Under the pieces are notes generated by a model, which worked only from the letters and a program-made list of their open reading frames with translations, was not told the DNA's origin and ran no database searches. A stretch of DNA of 64,000 nt from Erythrobacter sp. (GTDB lineage: Bacteria > Pseudomonadota > Alphaproteobacteria > Sphingomonadales > Sphingomonadaceae): the NCBI GenBank assembly GCA_030148605.1, contig JASBTD010000055.1:1-64000 (forward strand), given 5' to 3'. Positions 61,921 to 64,000 of the stretch are shown in pieces. Position numbers and translations under genes: made by a program. How positions within the stretch are numbered: the first letter of the stretch is position 1; every line of letters begins with the position of its first letter.

Positions 61921-63070
61921 TGGTCAGTCCATTAGGCCGCTCGCCATAAATCGCGGTGCAGCGCTCGATCGCGAAACGGTCACTCATCCCGGCGATGAAA
62001 TCCGCAATCAACCGCGCCCGTCCGGGATCGCTTTCAGGCAGGCTCGCCTGCCATTCTGGCGGCATGAGCCCCGGATCCTGCGCATAGGCGGCAAACAGCC
62101 GGGCCACGACATCATGCGCACGCTCAGCCGCTGCAACCTGTTCAGGATGGTAGTAGAGCCGGTCATACATGAAGCGCTTCAGACCTCGCTCGGCTTCCGC
62201 CATCGCAGGGGAAAACCCGCCCAGCTGGCACCCGGCGGCGCGCACATCGTCAACCGAACCGCAGCCAGCGGCCTGTGCGCGCGTGTGCGTGATCACATCA
62301 TTGACCATCAACCCGATCTGATCGCGCACCAGCTCGCGCTGCAACCGGTCGCGCGGCGCATTGGGGTAGCGTTTCTCCACTGCTCGCCACTGGTCAGCGA
62401 GAAAGTCGAGCTGCAGCAGATCATCCAGCGTCAGGAAACCGGCGCGCAAGCCGTCATCGATATCGTGATTGTCGTAAGCAATGTCATCAGCCACCGCAGC
62501 CACCTGCGCTTCGAGCGATGGCCAGCTGCCAAGCTCCAGCGGAAATGCCGCATCAAGCTCTGCCAGCGCCCAATTGGGCGCAGTGATCGGGCCATTGTGC
62601 TTGGCCAGCCCTTCGAGCAGGTCCCAGGTGAGGTTCAGCCCGTCATGTCCGGGATAGGGGCTTTCCAGCCGCATGATAGTGCGCAGCGACTGGGCATTGT
62701 GATCAAACCCGCCATGGCGCTGCATCGCATCTTCCAGCGCATCTTCGCCTGCATGCCCGAACGGCGGATGCCCCAGATCATGAGCAAGGCAGAGCGCTTC
62801 GGTAAGGTCTTCGTCGAGCCCCAGCGCTCGCGCGATCACTCGCCCGATCTGCGCCACTTCAAGGCTATGCGTCAGCCGAGTGCGGTAGTGGTCACCTTCT
62901 GGCGAGATGAACACCTGCGTCTTGGAGCGCAAGCGGCGAAAGCTCATCGAATGGATGATCCGGTCCCGGTCACGCTGGAATTCGCTGCGCGGCCCGCGCG
63001 CACCGGCGCGCTCTTGCGGGAATTCGCGACCCCGGCTGTGTTCGGGATTGGCTGCGTATGGCGCTCTCAT
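61913..63070 (-). CDS. dGTPase-like dNTP triphosphohydrolase
   Basis: A 385-residue HD-domain protein that hydrolyses deoxynucleoside triphosphates; family members prefer dGTP. Motifs: RRLRSKTQVFISPEGDHYRTR-like at the start, then the HD metal residues in RLTHSLEVAQIGR, CLAHDLGHPPFGHAG, and a later VADDIAYDNHDIDD. ATG 63070 fits the family start. It overlaps the downstream SDR gene by 8 bp. The first 48 residues of the longer frame (to 63118) were rejected. Confidence 0.92.
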   Translation of the reverse strand: MRAPYAANPEHSRGREFPQERAGARGPRSEFQRDRDRIIHSMSFRRLRSKTQVFISPEGDHYRTRLTHSLEVAQIGRVIARALGLDEDLTEALCLAHDLGHPPFGHAGEDALEDAMQRHGGFDHNAQSLRTIMRLESPYPGHDGLNLTWDLLEGLAKHNGPITAPNWALAELDAAFPLELGSWPSLEAQVAAVADDIAYDNHDIDDGLRAGFLTLDDLLQLDFLADQWRAVEKRYPNAPRDRLQRELVRDQIGLMVNDVITHTRAQAAGCGSVDDVRAAGCQLGGFSPAMAEAERGLKRFMYDRLYYHPEQVAAAERAHDVVARLFAAYAQDPGLMPPEWQASLPESDPGRARLIADFIAGMSDRFAIERCTAIYGERPNGLTNV

Positions 63071-63170
63071 CGGTGCGTGCCGATTAGGAGAGCAGGCCCC
63101 CGCCGACAACCGGAACAATCGAGCAACACCGCTTAGCCGTGTGGATTATGCCGCTGAAACCCCGCCGCCT

Positions 63171-64000
63171 TCAGGCTTCAGGCTCTGCCGGAACCAATTG
63201 TTCAAGCCATTGGCGCAGGTCCTCCACGCTCTGCGCGACATGTTCCTGCTGCGGGATATGGCCGATTCCGGGATAGGTGACGTAGCTATTATTGGGCAGG
63301 TGCTCGGCATACCAGTCGCCCGCCGCCAGCGGGATCAACGCGTCCTCCTCGCCCCACAACACCAGTGTCGGCACATCCAATGCCGCGATCTGCTCTTGCG
63401 AATAGACCACACGCGGCGTGGCAAAGCGCTGCATGGTGGCCTTGCGATTGCCGGGCAGGCGCGCAAGCTCCCAATAACGGTCAATCTCTTCGTCAGTGAC
63501 GATTGCCTGGTTCGACACCGATTGCGCCAGGCTACGTTCGAATATCGAACGCGACATGAAATGCCGCGCCACATCGCGCAGCACCGGCGTTTGCGCGATG
63601 CGAAAGCCCAGGGGTGGTGGACCGTCTCGTTCGATCGGTGCACCGCTGGCATCGACCAACACCAGCCCCGCCAGTCGCGCTTGATTATCCAGCGCGTAAC
63701 CGGCGGAAATCCAGCCACCCATAGAGTTGCCGCCGAGAATGAATTGCTCCAGCCCCAGCGCATCCGCGACCAGTTCTACATCGCCAGTGAAAGCATCGAG
63801 CGTGTAATCTGCATCCGGTGCCGCGCCGGTCAGGCCGTGGCCGCGCTGGTCATAACGGATCACGCGGTAGTCGGCCTTGAGCGCATCCACCCATGGCTGC
63901 CATGTGTGCAGATCGGCGTTGGAACCATGAAGCAGAATGATCGGCACGCCATCGCGCGGCCCTTCGTCGCGCAGGTGGACTGTCAGGCCATTCGAAAGCT
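63171..64000 (-). CDS. Alpha/beta hydrolase, cut by the window edge
   Basis: At least 275 residues of an alpha/beta hydrolase whose N terminus lies beyond the right edge; the frame stays open and family-like (NGLTVHLRDEGPRDGVPII) to 64000. The oxyanion motif is LLHGSNADLHTWQPW, the nucleophile elbow GGNSMGGW, the acid LVLWGEEDALIPL and the His GIGHIPQQEH. It is probably a small-molecule esterase or meta-cleavage hydrolase; the substrate is unknown. The 100 bp to the dNTPase gene contains no visible element. Confidence 0.87.
   Translation of the reverse strand, partial: LSNGLTVHLRDEGPRDGVPIILLHGSNADLHTWQPWVDALKADYRVIRYDQRGHGLTGAAPDADYTLDAFTGDVELVADALGLEQFILGGNSMGGWISAGYALDNQARLAGLVLVDASGAPIERDGPPPLGFRIAQTPVLRDVARHFMSRSIFERSLAQSVSNQAIVTDEEIDRYWELARLPGNRKATMQRFATPRVVYSQEQIAALDVPTLVLWGEEDALIPLAAGDWYAEHLPNNSYVTYPGIGHIPQQEHVAQSVEDLRQWLEQLVPAEPEA

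Noticed and set aside
1-64000. Prophage, insertion sequence, integron, CRISPR or toxin-antitoxin locus
   Set aside because: No transposase, integrase, repeat-spacer array or phage gene is seen; repeats are simple palindromes.

Overview
The window reads as an ordinary chromosomal stretch of a high-GC alphaproteobacterium, most likely Sphingomonadales and probably Erythrobacteraceae. This is inferred from gene content and order: coxB-ctaD-ctaB, pyrE-pdxJ-(small membrane gene)-acpS-lepB, hisG-hisD-nusB-thiL, a lone CpaF ATPase, a DUF6356 gene beside tRNA-Phe, a TonB receptor and a wax-ester synthase. No 16S rRNA or full marker set is present. There is no prophage, insertion sequence, integron or CRISPR array. 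Gene density is very high, with many 1-13 bp overlaps that suggest translational coupling.

Layout. 1-3.9 kb: the aa3 cytochrome oxidase operon runs leftward and continues past the left edge. 3.9-8.4 kb: a rightward coupled operon of pyrE, pdxJ, a 3-TM small protein, acpS, lepB, a DUF3089 hydrolase and ruvX. 8.4-10.5 kb: a compact leftward three-gene unit made of a 52-residue peptide and two related cupin-like proteins, one with an intact metal site and one degenerate. I do not recognise this unit, and it is the best candidate here for an undescribed system. 10.6-20 kb: two PaaI thioesterases, a class A PBP, CobS, an MpaB-type oxygenase, GST, a J-domain protein, BolA, pirin, an SDR and an epoxide-hydrolase-like enzyme. 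20-26.7 kb: DUF2332, histidine genes, nusB, thiL and a proton-pumping pyrophosphatase with a terminator. 26.7-33 kb: TesB, a tandem universal stress protein behind an FNR-type box, a carotenoid oxygenase, an ABM-fold protein and UvrC, which carries an in-frame palindromic repeat insertion. 33-40.6 kb: an amino-acid permease, a flavoprotein, a wax-ester synthase with a histone-H1-like tail, a hydrolase and a TonB receptor. 40.7-48.4 kb: IF-1, Maf, a compact RNase E/G, YacG, tRNA-Phe, DUF6356, and purC, purS and purQ interrupted by an M16 peptidase. 48.4-64 kb: a GGDEF/EAL protein, GFA, glmS, two DMT exporters, CpaF, twin entericidins (one with a general-stress EcfG-type promoter), a DUF938 methyltransferase, an acyl-CoA ligase, an ABA4-like protein, a BASS transporter, an atypical SDR, a dNTPase and a hydrolase cut by the right edge.

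Together these genes cover respiration, nucleotide, histidine, B6 and thiamine synthesis, envelope growth, RNA decay and stress adaptation. Three families of palindromic repeats lie between or inside genes. All starts, promoters and repeats were read by eye. Family assignments rest on recognised motifs, not on database searches.
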